Notes: generated from the sequence alone by a model not told the origin. A stretch of DNA of 64,000 nt from an uncultured Synechococcus sp. (GCA_937911865.1 CALDSK010000051.1:1-64000), one strand, 5' to 3'. Positions 46,110 to 56,280 are shown, numbered from the stretch's first letter. Numbers and translations: made by a program.

Positions 46110-47702
46110 ATGGCGAGCCTTAACGACGATCTGTTTGAAGATAACTTTTCGGTAGCCAAAGACGCTGCTACCGCCTCAGGACAAAACAAGGCCAAGAACG
46201 CTAAATCAACTGCTAAGACGACGCGTAAATCTGCTAAAAGCCAGTCGAAATCTCAGGCAGTTACCGATGATTTGCCCCAACTGCTAGCCATCCTCCCCGA
46301 CTATATTCAGCAGAAATTAGACAACCATCCCCGTAAAGAACAGCTGATAGAGGTCATTTTGGATCTGGGTAGGCCGCCCGAAGCCCGGTTCTCAGACTCA
46401 GTGGAATATCTCTCTGAAACGCCCGTTTCAAAAACTGATTTACAGCACTGCGTAGAGAGAGTAGGACACTTTGGCGGTGATAATCGAGCCGGGCTAGAGA
46501 AGACGCTGCACCGTATTAGCGCCATGCGTAACCGTAAAGGCGATGTCATTGGACTGACCTGCCGGGTCGGTCGAGCGATTTTTGGCACGATTGGCCTGAT
46601 TCGCGATCTGGTAGAAACGGGCAATTCGATTTTGATGCTAGGCCGCCCCGGCGTAGGTAAAACGACGGCGCTTAGAGAAATCGCCCGGGTGCTGGCGGAC
46701 GATTTGATGAAGCGGGTGGTAATTATTGACACGTCGAATGAGATTGCGGGCGACGGTGATATTCCACATCCGGCTATCGGCCGGGCGCGGCGGATGCAGG
46801 TGGCTCGCCCGGAAGAGCAGCATCAGGTAATGATTGAGGCGGTGGAGAACCACATGCCTGAAGTCATTGTGATTGATGAGATTGGTACAGAACTAGAAGC
46901 GCTAGCGGCGCGGACGATTGCTGAGCGCGGCGTACAGCTAGTGGGTACTGCTCACGGTAATCGGTTAGAGAATCTGATTAAGAACCCGACGCTGTCTGAT
47001 TTAGTGGGGGGCATTCAATCGGTAACGCTCGGCGATGACGAGGCTCGCAGACGCGGCAGTCAGAAGAGCGTGCTAGAACGGAAAGCGCCGCCTACGTTTG
47101 ATATTGCGGTGGAGATGTTAGAGCGCCAAAGGTGGGTGGTTCACGAAGAGGTGTCGAACACGGTGGACTTTATCTTGCGTGGGCGGGTGCCCGGGCAGCA
47201 GGTGCGATCGCTCGGCCCAGACAACCAGGTGGTGATTACAGACGAAATGCCGGCTGATTCCAGTTTGGCAACGCCTGCTTTGCGCTCGGATAAAAAAGGA
47301 AAGCTGCGGGCTGGAAGTTTGCGATCGCAGGCCAGTCCAGGCGGCTGGCGGACGTCTGGCAAAATGAGACCACCGATCACGCCGTTAGGCTCTGATTCAT
47401 TTGGCAAAAGAGCCAACCTCTCTAGCGTGCCATCCTCTCGTACCGTTCGAGGCAACACGCCCGTCGTCGATTCACTCTCCGATGACCAGCTGCGGTTTCA
47501 GTCCTTGCTAGATGACTCCATGCGTCAGCTACCGATTCCTTCCGATCGGTTGGCGCAGGTGGTTGGCGATGACTACATCGAAAGTGAAGACGAGAACATC
47601 ACTCGCATTTATGCCTACGGTATTAGCCGTCAGCATCTGTACCACGTTGTGCGATCTGTGGATTTGCCGGTGAAGTTTTCCAAGGAGCTAACGTTGGATT
47701 AG
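46110..47702 (+). CDS. Ycf45-type AAA/R3H protein, ATPase part, ended by an in-frame TAG
   Basis: A Walker-type ATPase of the Ycf45 family, related to SpoIIIAA; role in nucleic-acid or protein-complex handling unproven. Residues ~65-400 hold [16 protein letters not shown], the P-loop [37 protein letters not shown], and [24 protein letters not shown]. The N-terminus is a Lys/Ser-rich extension. Homologues continue without a break into an R3H domain, which here lies after a TAG at 47700-47702. The stop lies in the second copy of a 36-bp in-frame tandem duplication, where a Leu codon of the first copy is replaced by TAG. Confidence 0.85.
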   Translation: MASLNDDLFEDNFSVAKDAATASGQNKAKNAKSTAKTTRKSAKSQSKSQAVTDDLPQLLAILPDYIQQKLDNHPRKEQLIEVILDLGRPPEARFSDSVEYLSETPVSKTDLQHCVERVGHFGGDNRAGLEKTLHRISAMRNRKGDVIGLTCRVGRAIFGTIGLIRDLVETGNSILMLGRPGVGKTTALREIARVLADDLMKRVVIIDTSNEIAGDGDIPHPAIGRARRMQVARPEEQHQVMIEAVENHMPEVIVIDEIGTELEALAARTIAERGVQLVGTAHGNRLENLIKNPTLSDLVGGIQSVTLGDDEARRRGSQKSVLERKAPPTFDIAVEMLERQRWVVHEEVSNTVDFILRGRVPGQQVRSLGPDNQVVITDEMPADSSLATPALRSDKKGKLRAGSLRSQASPGGWRTSGKMRPPITPLGSDSFGKRANLSSVPSSRTVRGNTPVVDSLSDDQLRFQSLLDDSMRQLPIPSDRLAQVVGDDYIESEDENITRIYAYGISRQHLYHVVRSVDLPVKFSKELTLD

Positions 47703-47729
47703 CAGGTGAAGTTTACAAAGGAGCTAGCG
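47658..47729. repeat. 36-bp in-frame tandem duplication inside the ycf45-type gene
   Basis: Two 36-bp copies (47658-47693, 47694-47729) match at 30 of 36 positions. Copy 1 encodes [12 protein letters not shown]; copy 2 reads LD, stop, QVKFTKELA. The stop equals the TTG Leu codon of copy 1. Confidence 0.9.
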
Positions 47730-48137
47730 TCTGCGGATGCGGTTTTGGCTTTGCGATCGCACATTCGCAATCATTCTAAGCTCAAGCAGGTTGCCAAAGC
47801 CCGGCAGGTCCCGGTCTATACGGTCAAATCGAACAGTATTCCGCAAATTACCAGGTCGCTGCGTCGCCTGCTCGACCTTGACGACGAGGGTGAACTGTCA
47901 GAAGGCGTCGATCTAGAACTGTTCTCTCGCAACGGTGCGGACGACGAGCTAGAAGCCTTAGAAGAAGCCCGGCTAGCTGTAGAGCAAATTGTGATTCCAA
48001 AGAGCCAACCTGTAGAGCTTTTGCCGCGATCGCCCAAAATCCGCAAAATGCAGCATGAACTGGCCGAACACTATCGCCTTAAATCTCTCAGCTTCGGTGA
48101 TGAACCCAATCGTCGCCTGCGCATCTATCCGGCGTAA
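47706..48137 (+). CDS. Ycf45-type AAA/R3H protein, R3H part after the in-frame stop
   Basis: Same frame, one codon after the amber stop. It begins at a GTG (VKFTKELASADAVLALRSH) and continues as the normal C-terminal half: RNHSKLKQVAKARQVPVYTVK, PQITRSLRRLLDLD, EALEEARLAVEQIVIPKSQPVELLPR, and the R3H motif in IRKMQHELAEHYRLKS (Arg, three residues, His) with EPNRRLRIYP. The R3H domain binds single-stranded nucleic acid. It could be made separately from the GTG (an AAGGAG lies ~20 bases upstream, rather far) or by readthrough. Confidence 0.75.
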   Translation: MKFTKELASADAVLALRSHIRNHSKLKQVAKARQVPVYTVKSNSIPQITRSLRRLLDLDDEGELSEGVDLELFSRNGADDELEALEEARLAVEQIVIPKSQPVELLPRSPKIRKMQHELAEHYRLKSLSFGDEPNRRLRIYPA

Positions 48138-48327
48138 GGTTCACCATCTCCTCCTCTAGGCCTATTCCTGTCGCCCACCATCAGATAAGCTGTTACATAT
48201 GTTCATCTTTTCAGCGGGCATAACGGCCATATTTTTCATGTCGGACTTCTCGTGTTAGCAACCCGCTTGAGCGGCGTGCAACCAGCACAGATTTGCCTAG
48301 CTGTGATTGCTCATCTCAAAAAACTCT

Positions 48328-48732
48328 ATGAAAAACTTATTGTCCCGTGTGTTCGCGCTGATGCTAGTCGCTGTAATCGGACTGACTGGTTGTAGCGCCG
48401 TTGGTCCAAGCGATGGTCTTTCTGGTAACTATACCGAAGACACCATTGCCTTAATTGACAGCCTTCGTGAATCGATTGCGTTGCCAGCTGACGCGCCCAA
48501 CAAAGCAGAACTGCAAGATGAGACTAAGGCTAGGATTAACGGCTTTGCTTCCCGCTATCGCCGCAATACTTCCGTGTCTAATCTCAGTTCCTTTTCTACT
48601 ATGCGCACAGCGCTCAATGCTCTGGCGGGTCACTACAGCTCCTATCCTAACCGTCCGGTTCCTCAGAAGCTGCAAACTCGCTTAGAACAAGAGTTTCGTC
48701 AAGTAGAAGCGGCGCTCAAACGAGGTGCGTAA
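48328..48732 (+). CDS. psb27: Photosystem II assembly lipoprotein Psb27
   Basis: A lumenal lipoprotein that binds CP43 in photosystem II assembly and repair intermediates lacking the Mn cluster. The ATG at 48328 gives a lipoprotein signal peptide with lipobox LTGC. The mature part has NYTEDTIALIDSLRESIALP, KARINGFASRYRRNTSVSNLSSFSTM and a four-helix-bundle pattern ending in LEQEFRQVEAAL. 134 residues. Seven codons upstream from a TTG are rejected. Confidence 0.93.
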   Translation: MKNLLSRVFALMLVAVIGLTGCSAVGPSDGLSGNYTEDTIALIDSLRESIALPADAPNKAELQDETKARINGFASRYRRNTSVSNLSSFSTMRTALNALAGHYSSYPNRPVPQKLQTRLEQEFRQVEAALKRGA

Positions 48733-48860
48733 GCCACCCTACACCAGCAGCCGTCTACAAAATGGGGCTGTCTGTGCAAGCGTACGCACAAAGATTCAAA
48801 CCTGGTCCTGGTATCTAGTAAGCTCATAGCTAGAAATACTAAGCAGGCACTTTTACAAAC

Positions 48861-48897
48861 AGAGGCGAGCTTGGCTGTTATTAGCTGGCTCGCCTCT
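48861..48897. terminator. Hairpin terminator after psb27
   Basis: AGAGGCGAGC (48861-48870) pairs with GCTCGCCTCT (48888-48897), extended by imperfect pairing around a TTATT-containing loop. Confidence 0.65.
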
Positions 48898-49095
48898 ATT
48901 GATGTCTTCTGATGTCTTCGTTTTGAATCCATATCAGAATGCATGCTGCTGCTTCAAACAGGCTCTGAACGCCTGACAATTTCAGCAGCAGCGTGCGATA
49001 AAGCTATCCTTTCAACCTTTTGGCAATATTTAACATTGTCGGATGTCTGGATGTTTGATAGCATTGCAAACTGTAGTAAATAAGACCTTTGGGAC

Positions 49096-49209
49096 ATGAA
49101 AGTCCGCGCATCTGTTAGAAAAATGTGTGAGAAGTGCCGAGTTATCCGCCGTCGTGGTCGGGTAATGGTCATTTGCTCTAATCCTAAGCACAAGCAGCGC
49201 CAGGGTTAG
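49096..49209 (+). CDS. rpmJ: 50S ribosomal protein L36
   Basis: A 37-residue zinc-ribbon ribosomal protein. [20 protein letters not shown] followed by [17 protein letters not shown], with the C-x2-C-x12-C-x4-H ligand set, is unmistakable. It is first in the plus-strand alpha-type operon; in other cyanobacteria it follows infA directly. Confidence 0.97.
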   Translation: MKVRASVRKMCEKCRVIRRRGRVMVICSNPKHKQRQG

Positions 49210-49421
49210 TGTGAGTTGATGGCAGTCGGTACTGCCGATAATCTTGAACTTTTGCCTGAGCAGACGTCTCAAGATTCGGTTGATTGAGTAGCTCCTGAGT
49301 ACAAAACTCGAATACAGGGGCTTAAGTAATAAATTTTGGTAGGATTGCTTGCTGGCATTTGGCTAACCCATGGAATGCCTAGCAGCAATATACTAGCCAG
49401 TCATTAAGGGAGAAATAATCG

Positions 49422-49802
49422 GTGGCACGGATTGCGGGCGTTGACCTGCCAAGAGATAAGAGAATTGAAATTGGACTGACCTACATCTACGGTGTGGGCC
49501 TGAGCCGCTCTCAAGAGGTTCTCAAGAAAACGGGCGTTGATCCTAACGTTCGCGTCAAGGACTTAGCGGATGCTGATGTCATCAAATTGAGAGAGACCGT
49601 TGAAGGCGACTACCTGATTGAGGGTGACCTTCGTCGTCAGGTAAATATGAACATCAAGCGATTGATGGACATTGGATGCTATCGGGGCCGTCGTCATCGC
49701 ATGGGCTTGCCTGTTCGTGGACAGCGCACCCGTACCAACAGCCGTACGCGCCGCTCTGGTAAGCGCACGATTGCCGGTAAGAAAAAGCCGCCACGTAAGT
49801 AA
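49422..49802 (+). CDS. rpsM: 30S ribosomal protein S13
   Basis: Head protein bridging to the 50S subunit. [33 protein letters not shown], and [20 protein letters not shown] are diagnostic. GTG start preceded by AGGGAG. 126 residues. Confidence 0.97.
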   Translation: MARIAGVDLPRDKRIEIGLTYIYGVGLSRSQEVLKKTGVDPNVRVKDLADADVIKLRETVEGDYLIEGDLRRQVNMNIKRLMDIGCYRGRRHRMGLPVRGQRTRTNSRTRRSGKRTIAGKKKPPRK

Positions 49803-50050
49803 TTTTGGGCTGCTAGCTTTGATGGACGTGCTTAGAGTGTCTATCACAAGCAGAGCAGCTAACTGTACGCGCACTGATGTAGGAGCCTACGCGCTCATCA
49901 GTTCGCGTTTTTGTGTGAAAGCTGAATGAGTGGACGCGCAATTATTTTTTGGATTCAAGTCTCTAGAGTTTTTGGCTATTGAACTCGGGCTTTTGAATTG
50001 ACAACTCTTTTGAACACCTACCTTCTAAAACACCCCAGGCGACACAAGTC

Positions 50051-50443
50051 ATGGCAAAACCCATCCGCAAAAGTGGTCCTCGCAAGCAGAAAAAAAATAT
50101 TCCAAACGGAGTAGCTCACATCCAGTCCACCTTCAACAACACGATCGTCACTATTACTGACGCCAGCGGCAATGCTGTCTCTTGGTCTTCAGCTGGGGCT
50201 AGTGGATTTAAAGGCGCTAAGAAAGGGACCCCTTTCGCCGCGCAAACAGCAGCCGATAGTGCAGCCCGCCGCGCTATCGACCAAGGTATGCGTCAGTGTG
50301 AAGTTCAAGTGAGCGGCCCTGGATCAGGACGTGAGACTGCAATTAGAGCACTGCAAGGTGCAGGCTTAGAAATCACACTCATTCGAGATGTAACGCCGAT
50401 TCCTCACAACGGCTGTCGTCCTCCCAAGCGTCGTCGCGTTTAA
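50051..50443 (+). CDS. rpsK: 30S ribosomal protein S11
   Basis: Platform protein near the Shine-Dalgarno helix. [42 protein letters not shown] and [17 protein letters not shown] are diagnostic. 130 residues. Confidence 0.97.
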   Translation: MAKPIRKSGPRKQKKNIPNGVAHIQSTFNNTIVTITDASGNAVSWSSAGASGFKGAKKGTPFAAQTAADSAARRAIDQGMRQCEVQVSGPGSGRETAIRALQGAGLEITLIRDVTPIPHNGCRPPKRRRV

Positions 50444-50791
50444 GTCTCTTTCGGTAAGGTCTTCGGATGTAGACTCGTTTGCCTAAGGCCGTTTTTTACC
50501 TTTTGAATGAAGCGTTGACTGGACTCTCTGGTTGCCACCGATTTCAGCTAGCTTCTTTCAAAAGGTTTAAGTATTTAAGCTTTAAGCCGTTTAGCCGCTA
50601 CAAAGGCAGCGACGAGTTTTAGATAAAAGCTGTTAGTAAAGGTTACTAGATAGCTGTTATATAAAAGCGTTGCCTGCTGTGAGTTTTGCTAAGAGGTGCA
50701 GCACAGCAGAGCGATTTATAGAATTCGGTAAGCATCGAAAGTTTGTACAAAGTTGAGCACACAGAAATTGAGCACCTGGAGAGGTTAGTGC
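50444..50791. other. Spacer between rpsK and rpoA
   Basis: A 348-bp gap, unusually long inside this operon. No gene, strong hairpin or repeat was recognised; a separate rpoA promoter is possible. Confidence 0.4.
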
Positions 50792-51739
50792 ATGGCACAG
50801 TTTCAAGTTAATTGTGTAGAGTCCATTGTTGAAGACGATCAAAGTCAATACAGCCGGTTTGTGATTGAGCCTTTAGGGCGCTCTCAGGGAACGACGGTTG
50901 GAAACGCTTTGCGCCGCGTGCTGCTTTCGAATCTTGAAGGGACAGCGGTTACTTCTGTTCGAATAGCAGGCGCTAGCCATGAGTTCTCTACGATTCCTGG
51001 CGTTCGTGAAGACGTCTTGGATATCTTGCTGAATATGAAAGAGACTGTGCTGAAGAGCTATTCGGCGCAGCCTCAGATTGGTCGCTTGGTGGTCCAAGGG
51101 CCTGCGAAAGTTACCGCAGCCAACTTCGATTTGCCATCTGATGTGGACCTCATCAGCACCGACCGCTATATTGCCTCTGTTTCGGCGGGCCACAAGCTAG
51201 AGATGGAGTTTCGGATTGAGCGCGGCAAGGGCTACAGGGCCATTGACCGCAGCCGTGAAGAAACGGGCGGCGTTGAATTTATGCAGATTGATGCGGTCTT
51301 CATGCCTGTGCGTAAGGTGAACTACAGCGTTGAGAACTTCATTGATGCTGAAGGCACTCCGAAAGATCGTCTGAATATGGAGATTTGGACGAACGGTTCA
51401 CTGACCGCTCAGCAGTCAATGAGTGAAGCGGCTGCACTGCTGGTTGATATGTTCAACCCGCTAAAAGACGTTACGCTAGAGCCCAAGCGCGATGAAGATA
51501 CGAAGGAAGAAGATCCGACGTATCAGATTCCGATCGAGGAGTTGCAGCTTTCGGTTCGAGCCTACAACTGCTTGAAGCGGGCGCAAATCAATGCGGTCTC
51601 TGACCTGCTGGACTACAGCCAGGAAGATTTACTGGAGATTAAAAACTTTGGTCAAAAGTCCGCAGAGGAAGTGGTAGAAGCTTTGCAAATTCACTTAGGG
51701 ATTATGCTGCCGCTAGAAAAACCGGCTAAGTCCGTATAG
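50792..51739 (+). CDS. rpoA: DNA-directed RNA polymerase subunit alpha
   Basis: Alpha dimer scaffolds RNA polymerase assembly; the C-terminal domain contacts UP elements and activators. N-terminal domain: YSRFVIEPLGRSQGTTVGNALRRVLLSNLEG. C-terminal domain: IPIEELQLSVRAYNCLKRAQI, DLLDYSQEDLLEIKNFGQKSAEEV. 315 residues, normal for cyanobacteria. GGAGAGG precedes the ATG. Confidence 0.98.
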   Translation: MAQFQVNCVESIVEDDQSQYSRFVIEPLGRSQGTTVGNALRRVLLSNLEGTAVTSVRIAGASHEFSTIPGVREDVLDILLNMKETVLKSYSAQPQIGRLVVQGPAKVTAANFDLPSDVDLISTDRYIASVSAGHKLEMEFRIERGKGYRAIDRSREETGGVEFMQIDAVFMPVRKVNYSVENFIDAEGTPKDRLNMEIWTNGSLTAQQSMSEAAALLVDMFNPLKDVTLEPKRDEDTKEEDPTYQIPIEELQLSVRAYNCLKRAQINAVSDLLDYSQEDLLEIKNFGQKSAEEVVEALQIHLGIMLPLEKPAKSV

Positions 51740-51747
51740 TCAAAACT

Positions 51748-51785
51748 CCCTGGCTACCCTGATGGTAGCCGGGGTGTTTGATTTT
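51748..51785 (+). terminator. Hairpin terminator between rpoA and rplQ
   Basis: CCCTGGCTACC (51748-51758) pairs with GGTAGCCGGGG (51764-51774) around CTGAT, followed by a T-rich tail. It could lower rplQ expression relative to rpoA. Confidence 0.6.
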
Positions 51786-51826
51786 TTAAGGTTTGATTTT
51801 CACAGAAATAGAAGGGGATTAAGACA

Positions 51827-52177
51827 ATGAGACACGGTCGTCGTGTAGCAAAATTAGGTAAGGCGGCTGACCAGCGTAAAGCCTTGCTGCGATCGCTCAC
51901 TACTGAGTTAATTCGTAACGGTCGAATCAAGACCACAGAAGCACGTGCAAAAGCAGTTCGCTCCGAAGCTGAGCGAATGGTGACTCTGGCTAAAGACGGT
52001 TCACTTTCTGCTCGTCGTAGGGCACTGGGCTACATGTACGACAAGCAACTCGTCCACGCTTTGTTTGAGCAGGCCCCCGATCGCTACGCCGATCGCCAAG
52101 GTGGTTACACTCGCATCGTGCGTACGGTTAGCCGCCGTGGTGACAATGCCCGCATGGCTATTATCGAGCTGACCTAG
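51827..52177 (+). CDS. rplQ: 50S ribosomal protein L17
   Basis: [48 protein letters not shown] and [26 protein letters not shown] are diagnostic. 116 residues. Confidence 0.97.
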   Translation: MRHGRRVAKLGKAADQRKALLRSLTTELIRNGRIKTTEARAKAVRSEAERMVTLAKDGSLSARRRALGYMYDKQLVHALFEQAPDRYADRQGGYTRIVRTVSRRGDNARMAIIELT

Positions 52178-52230
52178 TTTCTTTGCTGGGTCTGTCTCGG
52201 TTTATCCCCTTTTGAACACCTTCATTTCGT

Positions 52231-53100
52231 ATGTCTGATGGCCGTGCTTTGCAGGTTTCTCGACAGCTAAAAAAGCTTCCACTGAATAAACAAGAGACTC
52301 ACAAAGTCGCTTTAGTCATTCAGTACAAGGGAACCGGCTTCCTCGGCTGGCAGCGTCAGGCCAGCGGCCGAACTGTACAGGCTGAAATCGAAGATGCGAT
52401 CGCCACCGTTCTCGGCAAACGCTCTGCGTTAGTGGGTGCCGGTAGAACCGATACAGGTGTACATGCGGCCGCGCAAGTTGCCCATTTCTTTGCACCTAAA
52501 GTCATTCCGGCTGAGCGATGGGCAACCATCCTCAATAACCGTCTAGGTGATGACATCGTCGTTCGGGCTGCCGCTGCTGTTGGCAAAAGCTGGCACGCAC
52601 AGTTTTCTGCCCACTGGCGTCGCTATCGCTACACGTTCTACACCAGCCGCTATCCCAATCTGTTTGTACAGCCATATGTATGGCACTACTACTACCGGCC
52701 TTTAGACGAAAGCCTAATGGAGGCTGCACTGCGCCCCATGTTGGGTTATTATGATCTTTCTGCGTTTCATCGCGCTGGCTCGGATAGAACCCATTCCTGG
52801 GTAGAACTGCAAGATGCGCAGTGTACTCGCTCAGGCGATTTCGTTCAGGTCGAGCTACAGGCAAAAGGTTTTTTGTACGGCATGGTTCGCTTGGTGATGG
52901 GCTTGATTGTTCAAGTTGGCACTCAGCAGCTATCCCCAGACGACTTCAAAGATATCTGGCAAAACCAACGCCGCGATTTGGTAAAATATTCTGCCCCGCC
53001 TCAAGGACTTTGCTTGCTGCGAGTTGGATATCCAGATTTTCCCTTTGAACCTGAGGCTTGGGTTGATACCCAACCCCAGTTTCTATTGACAACAAAATGA
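52231..53100 (+). CDS. truA: tRNA pseudouridine(38-40) synthase
   Basis: Converts U38-U40 in the anticodon arm to pseudouridine. The catalytic Asp is in GAGRTDTGVHAAAQVAHF; YKGTGFLGWQRQASGRTVQ and FHRAGSDRTH, with GFLYGMVRLVMG, are conserved. 289 residues with an ~20-residue N-terminal extension. It lies between rplQ and rplM as in other cyanobacteria. Confidence 0.96.
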   Translation: MSDGRALQVSRQLKKLPLNKQETHKVALVIQYKGTGFLGWQRQASGRTVQAEIEDAIATVLGKRSALVGAGRTDTGVHAAAQVAHFFAPKVIPAERWATILNNRLGDDIVVRAAAAVGKSWHAQFSAHWRRYRYTFYTSRYPNLFVQPYVWHYYYRPLDESLMEAALRPMLGYYDLSAFHRAGSDRTHSWVELQDAQCTRSGDFVQVELQAKGFLYGMVRLVMGLIVQVGTQQLSPDDFKDIWQNQRRDLVKYSAPPQGLCLLRVGYPDFPFEPEAWVDTQPQFLLTTK

Positions 53101-53124
53101 TTCACGACGCTCACGGTATACGCT

Positions 53125-53580
53125 ATGTCCACTAAAACTACCCTTACTCCTGTTAACGAAATCCAGCGCGATTGGTATGTGGTAGATGCCGCCGATCAGC
53201 GTTTGGGCCGGTTGGCAACAGAAATTGCTCAGATTATTCGCGGTAAGCGAAAAGCCAACTACACCCCCAATATGGACATTGGCGATTTTGTCATTGTTGT
53301 GAATGCGGACAAAGTGGTGGTCACAGGTCGCAAGAGCGAACAGAAGCTATACCGTCGCCACTCGGGTCGCCCAGGCGGCATGAAGACTGAGACATTTAAT
53401 CAGCTTCAGGCCCGGATTCCTGAGCGCATCATTGAGAAGGCGGTTAAAGGCATGTTGCCTAAGAACGCGCTAGGTCGTCAGCTGTTCACTAAGCTGAAAG
53501 TCTATGCGGGCCCCGATCATCCTCATGCGGCCCAAAGTCCAAAAACTTTAACTGTCAACACTACTTCCGGAGCTAAATAA
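53125..53580 (+). CDS. rplM: 50S ribosomal protein L13
   Basis: [25 protein letters not shown] start ([17 protein letters not shown]), [18 protein letters not shown] and [22 protein letters not shown] are diagnostic. 151 residues. rpsI follows after 3 bp. Confidence 0.97.
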   Translation: MSTKTTLTPVNEIQRDWYVVDAADQRLGRLATEIAQIIRGKRKANYTPNMDIGDFVIVVNADKVVVTGRKSEQKLYRRHSGRPGGMKTETFNQLQARIPERIIEKAVKGMLPKNALGRQLFTKLKVYAGPDHPHAAQSPKTLTVNTTSGAK

Positions 53581-53583
53581 ACC

Positions 53584-53991
53584 ATGGCAGACCAATCTGA
53601 TCGCGCTGTATATTGGGGCACGGGTCGTCGTAAGTCGTCCGTTGCTCGGGTTCGCCTGGTGCCTGGTAATGGCCAAATGACCATTAACAAAAAGCCCGGT
53701 GAGGAGTATTTGCAGGCCAACGCTGCGTACATTACCTCTGCGAAGGCCCCCTTGGAGACGCTCGGCCTAGAAGGTGAGTACGATATCCTGGTAAACGTCC
53801 GTGGTGGCGGCCTGACAGGGCAAGCTGACTCTATTAAGCTCGGCGTTGCTCGTGCTTTGTGTGTGCTTGACCCCGATAACCGGATGCCGTTGAAAACGGA
53901 AGGCTACTTAACTCGTGACCCTCGCCAGAAAGAGCGTAAGAAGTACGGCCTGAAGAAAGCTCGTAAGGCGGGTCAGTTCTCTAAGCGTTAA
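53584..53991 (+). CDS. rpsI: 30S ribosomal protein S9
   Basis: [42 protein letters not shown] and the basic tail [18 protein letters not shown], whose last residues reach the P-site tRNA, are diagnostic. 135 residues. Its stop codon lies inside a 15-bp tandem repeat. Confidence 0.97.
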   Translation: MADQSDRAVYWGTGRRKSSVARVRLVPGNGQMTINKKPGEEYLQANAAYITSAKAPLETLGLEGEYDILVNVRGGGLTGQADSIKLGVARALCVLDPDNRMPLKTEGYLTRDPRQKERKKYGLKKARKAGQFSKR

Positions 53992-54044
53992 TTTCAATGG
54001 CGTTAATTTAAGTGGCGTTAATTTAATCGGCTTTAACCTAAGCT
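53985..54044. repeat. 15-bp tandem repeat across the rpsI stop codon
   Basis: GCGTTAATTTCAATG, GCGTTAATTTAAGTG, GCGTTAATTTAATCG and a diverged GCTTTAACCTAAGCT. The first unit contains the last two codon ends and the TAA of rpsI. Confidence 0.85.
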
Positions 54045-54086
54045 TGGCCGAAGTCCAATTCCTTTCAATAATATTTTCCTAGAACA

Positions 54087-54335
54087 ATGCCAAAAGCTGA
54101 TATCCATCCAGAGTGGTACCCCGAAGCCAAAGTTTATTGCAATGGCGAACATGTCGCGACGGTCGGCTCTACTAAGCCTGAGCTAAATGTTGACGTCTGG
54201 TCTGGCAATCATCCTTTTTACACCGGTACGCAGAAGATTATTGACACGGAAGGTCGTGTTGAGCGCTTCTTGCGGAAATACGGGATGTCTACAGAAGGTG
54301 ACGCGGCGACTGAAGGCGGCGACGACAAAAAGTAG
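54087..54335 (+). CDS. rpmE: 50S ribosomal protein L31
   Basis: MPKADIHPEWYPEAKVYCNG, VDVWSGNHPFYTGTQKIIDTEGRVERFLRKYG. Only one Cys, so the zinc-free form. 82 residues with an acidic tail. Last ribosomal gene of the run. Confidence 0.96.
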   Translation: MPKADIHPEWYPEAKVYCNGEHVATVGSTKPELNVDVWSGNHPFYTGTQKIIDTEGRVERFLRKYGMSTEGDAATEGGDDKK

Positions 54336-54355
54336 CAACGATAGTTTGACACCGG

Positions 54356-54400
54356 ATCCGGGTGGCTAACCTCTTGAGGTAGGCTACTCGGATATTTTTT
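54356..54400 (+). terminator. Terminator at the end of the ribosomal run
   Basis: An 18-nt arm ATCCGGGTGGCTAACCTC and its wobble-rich partner form a long hairpin followed by ATTTTTTT. Confidence 0.8.
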
Positions 54401-54421
54401 TGCAATGATTTTTCTCTCTTC

Positions 54422-54466
54422 CTAGCAATACATTTTCTAGCAATACATTCTCTAGCAATACATTCT
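54422..54466. repeat. 15-bp tandem repeat before prfA
   Basis: CTAGCAATACATTTT followed by two identical CTAGCAATACATTCT units, ending 11 bases before the prfA ATG. Confidence 0.85.
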
Positions 54467-54477
54467 GGTAAAAGACG

Positions 54478-55581
54478 ATGGCTGAATCTTACTTATTACA
54501 AAAACTAGAGTCAGTAGAGCAAACGTTTGACGAACTGACTCGGCGAATGGCGGATCCAGATGTGGCTAAAGACCCGGGTGAGTTTCAGAAGATTGCCAAG
54601 ATGCGAGCGTCTTTAGAAGAAACCGTGCAGACCTATCACAAGTGGCAGGAGACTGACGAAGAGCTAGAAGGGGCTAGAGAGATTTATAAAGAGGCTTCTA
54701 GCGATCCGGAAATGAAGGAAATGGCAGGGATGGAAGTGTCTGAGCTAGAGGCGTCTATTGAATCGCTTGAAAAGCGACTAAAGATTTTGCTCCTGCCGCG
54801 CGACCCGAACGACGACAAGAACATTATGTTGGAGATTCGTGCGGGGACAGGTGGCGATGAAGCGGGTATTTGGGCGGGTGATTTACTGCGTCTGTACAGC
54901 CGGTATGCAGAAGGTCAAGGGTGGAAGGCGAGTTTGCTGAGCGAGTCAAGGGCCGATATGGGCGGCGTGAAAGAAGCCGTTATTGAAGTGCAAGGCGATC
55001 AGGTTTATAGCAAGCTGAAGTTTGAGTCGGGTGTGCATCGGGTGCAGCGGGTGCCGCTGACTGAATCAGGCGGACGGGTTCATACCTCTACCGCGACAGT
55101 GGCAGTGATGCCCGAGGTAGACGATGTAGAAGTCCATATTGACCCAAAAGATATCGTGATGACGACGGCCCGATCTGGCGGTGCGGGCGGTCAGAACGTT
55201 AACAAGGTAGAGACAGCGGTGGATTTGATTCATAAGCCGACTGGGATTCGGGTGTTTTGTACAGAGGAACGATCGCAGCTACAAAACCGTGAACGTGCCA
55301 TGCAAATTTTGCGCGCCAAACTATACGAAGCAAAGCTGCAAGAGCAAAAAGATGAAATTAGTGACATGCGCAAGTCTCAAGTCGGCTCTGGCTCTCGCTC
55401 AGAGAAAATTCGCACCTATAACTACAAAGATAACCGGGTCACAGACCACCGTCTCAATCAAAATTTCTCATTGCCTGCGATTTTAGAGGGCGATATTGAG
55501 ACAGTGATTCAGACTTGCATTTCACAAGACCAACAGGAGCGTTTGGAGGCGCTAGCCGCTTCTACAACTGAAGCGGTGTAG
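54478..55581 (+). CDS. prfA: Peptide chain release factor 1
   Basis: Releases peptides at UAA and UAG. The GGQ loop is in [19 protein letters not shown]; the codon-recognition tripeptide reads PLT in [22 protein letters not shown] (PxT form of RF1). 367 residues, full length. Its intact state matters here because it should terminate the in-frame amber codons found in pyk and the ycf45-type gene. It follows the rpmE terminator and so has its own promoter. Confidence 0.96.
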   Translation: MAESYLLQKLESVEQTFDELTRRMADPDVAKDPGEFQKIAKMRASLEETVQTYHKWQETDEELEGAREIYKEASSDPEMKEMAGMEVSELEASIESLEKRLKILLLPRDPNDDKNIMLEIRAGTGGDEAGIWAGDLLRLYSRYAEGQGWKASLLSESRADMGGVKEAVIEVQGDQVYSKLKFESGVHRVQRVPLTESGGRVHTSTATVAVMPEVDDVEVHIDPKDIVMTTARSGGAGGQNVNKVETAVDLIHKPTGIRVFCTEERSQLQNRERAMQILRAKLYEAKLQEQKDEISDMRKSQVGSGSRSEKIRTYNYKDNRVTDHRLNQNFSLPAILEGDIETVIQTCISQDQQERLEALAASTTEAV

Positions 55582-55629
55582 TGAACTATCCTATGAAATA
55601 AGTAGAGATAGGCATAAAAGGTAGATGTT

Positions 55630-56280
55630 GTGGTTCTAACAGTTAGTCCAGCTCAATTAACCCTGTCGCCTGGAAGCGAGGTGATCTTAAGCAACCAATC
55701 TTGGTCTGACTATGAAGCCTTGCTCGATAGTCGTGGAGATGACGGCTTTATCAAGGTTTCTTTTAATGCCCAAACCGGGGAAATTACGCTGATGGCACCG
55801 ATGCCTGGACATGGTCGTCGCATAGATACGCTCTCTGATTTGGTGAAAGCGCTGCTGCGGCATCAGCAAAGAGATTATGACAGTGCTCATCCTGTAACGT
55901 TTAAGCGCTTTCAAGAAGCTGGCACTGAGCCGGATGCTAGTTTTTATATCCAAAATTGGCAAAGTATTTCTGGCAAGGATCGGATTGACTTGAGCAAAGA
56001 CTTGCCAGCTGATTTGGCTATTGAAGTTGACCTCACATCTTTGACGCGCAGAGATATTTACCGGGTGCTGGGGGTGCCTGAGCTATGGATTTATCGTGAA
56101 AAAGAACTGAAAATTTACGTTTTAGTCGAAGGCCGCTACGTAGATAGCCAAGTGAGCCCAACGTTTCCTGATATGGATGTCAAAAGTATTTTGCCTGAAT
56201 ATGTCGAGCTGGCGTGGCGCCCTTGTTCTAGTAAGGCGCTGCGCGATTTTGATGCGTTTTTGAGCTCGCACCCAAGCTAG
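55630..56280 (+). CDS. Uma2-family (DUF820) putative endonuclease
   Basis: A PD-(D/E)XK-fold family amplified in cyanobacteria, of unproven role. Pattern: VSFNAQTGEITLMAPMPGHGRRI, then DLVKALLRH, a TEPDASFYI metal-site strand, and LAIEVDLTSLTRRDIYRVLGVPELWIY. GTG start. 216 residues. Often linked to defence or mobile DNA, but no such genes lie near. Confidence 0.85.
   Translation: MVLTVSPAQLTLSPGSEVILSNQSWSDYEALLDSRGDDGFIKVSFNAQTGEITLMAPMPGHGRRIDTLSDLVKALLRHQQRDYDSAHPVTFKRFQEAGTEPDASFYIQNWQSISGKDRIDLSKDLPADLAIEVDLTSLTRRDIYRVLGVPELWIYREKELKIYVLVEGRYVDSQVSPTFPDMDVKSILPEYVELAWRPCSSKALRDFDAFLSSHPS

Noticed and set aside
46110..48137. Recoding of UAG as a sense codon in the whole genome
   Set aside because: Many intact genes here (PfkB kinase, holA, crtR, rplQ, rpmJ) end normally at TAG, and RF1 is complete.
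55630..56280. Uma2 gene as marker of a defence island or mobile element
   Set aside because: No other defence, integrase or transposase genes are near; the family is scattered through cyanobacterial chromosomes.
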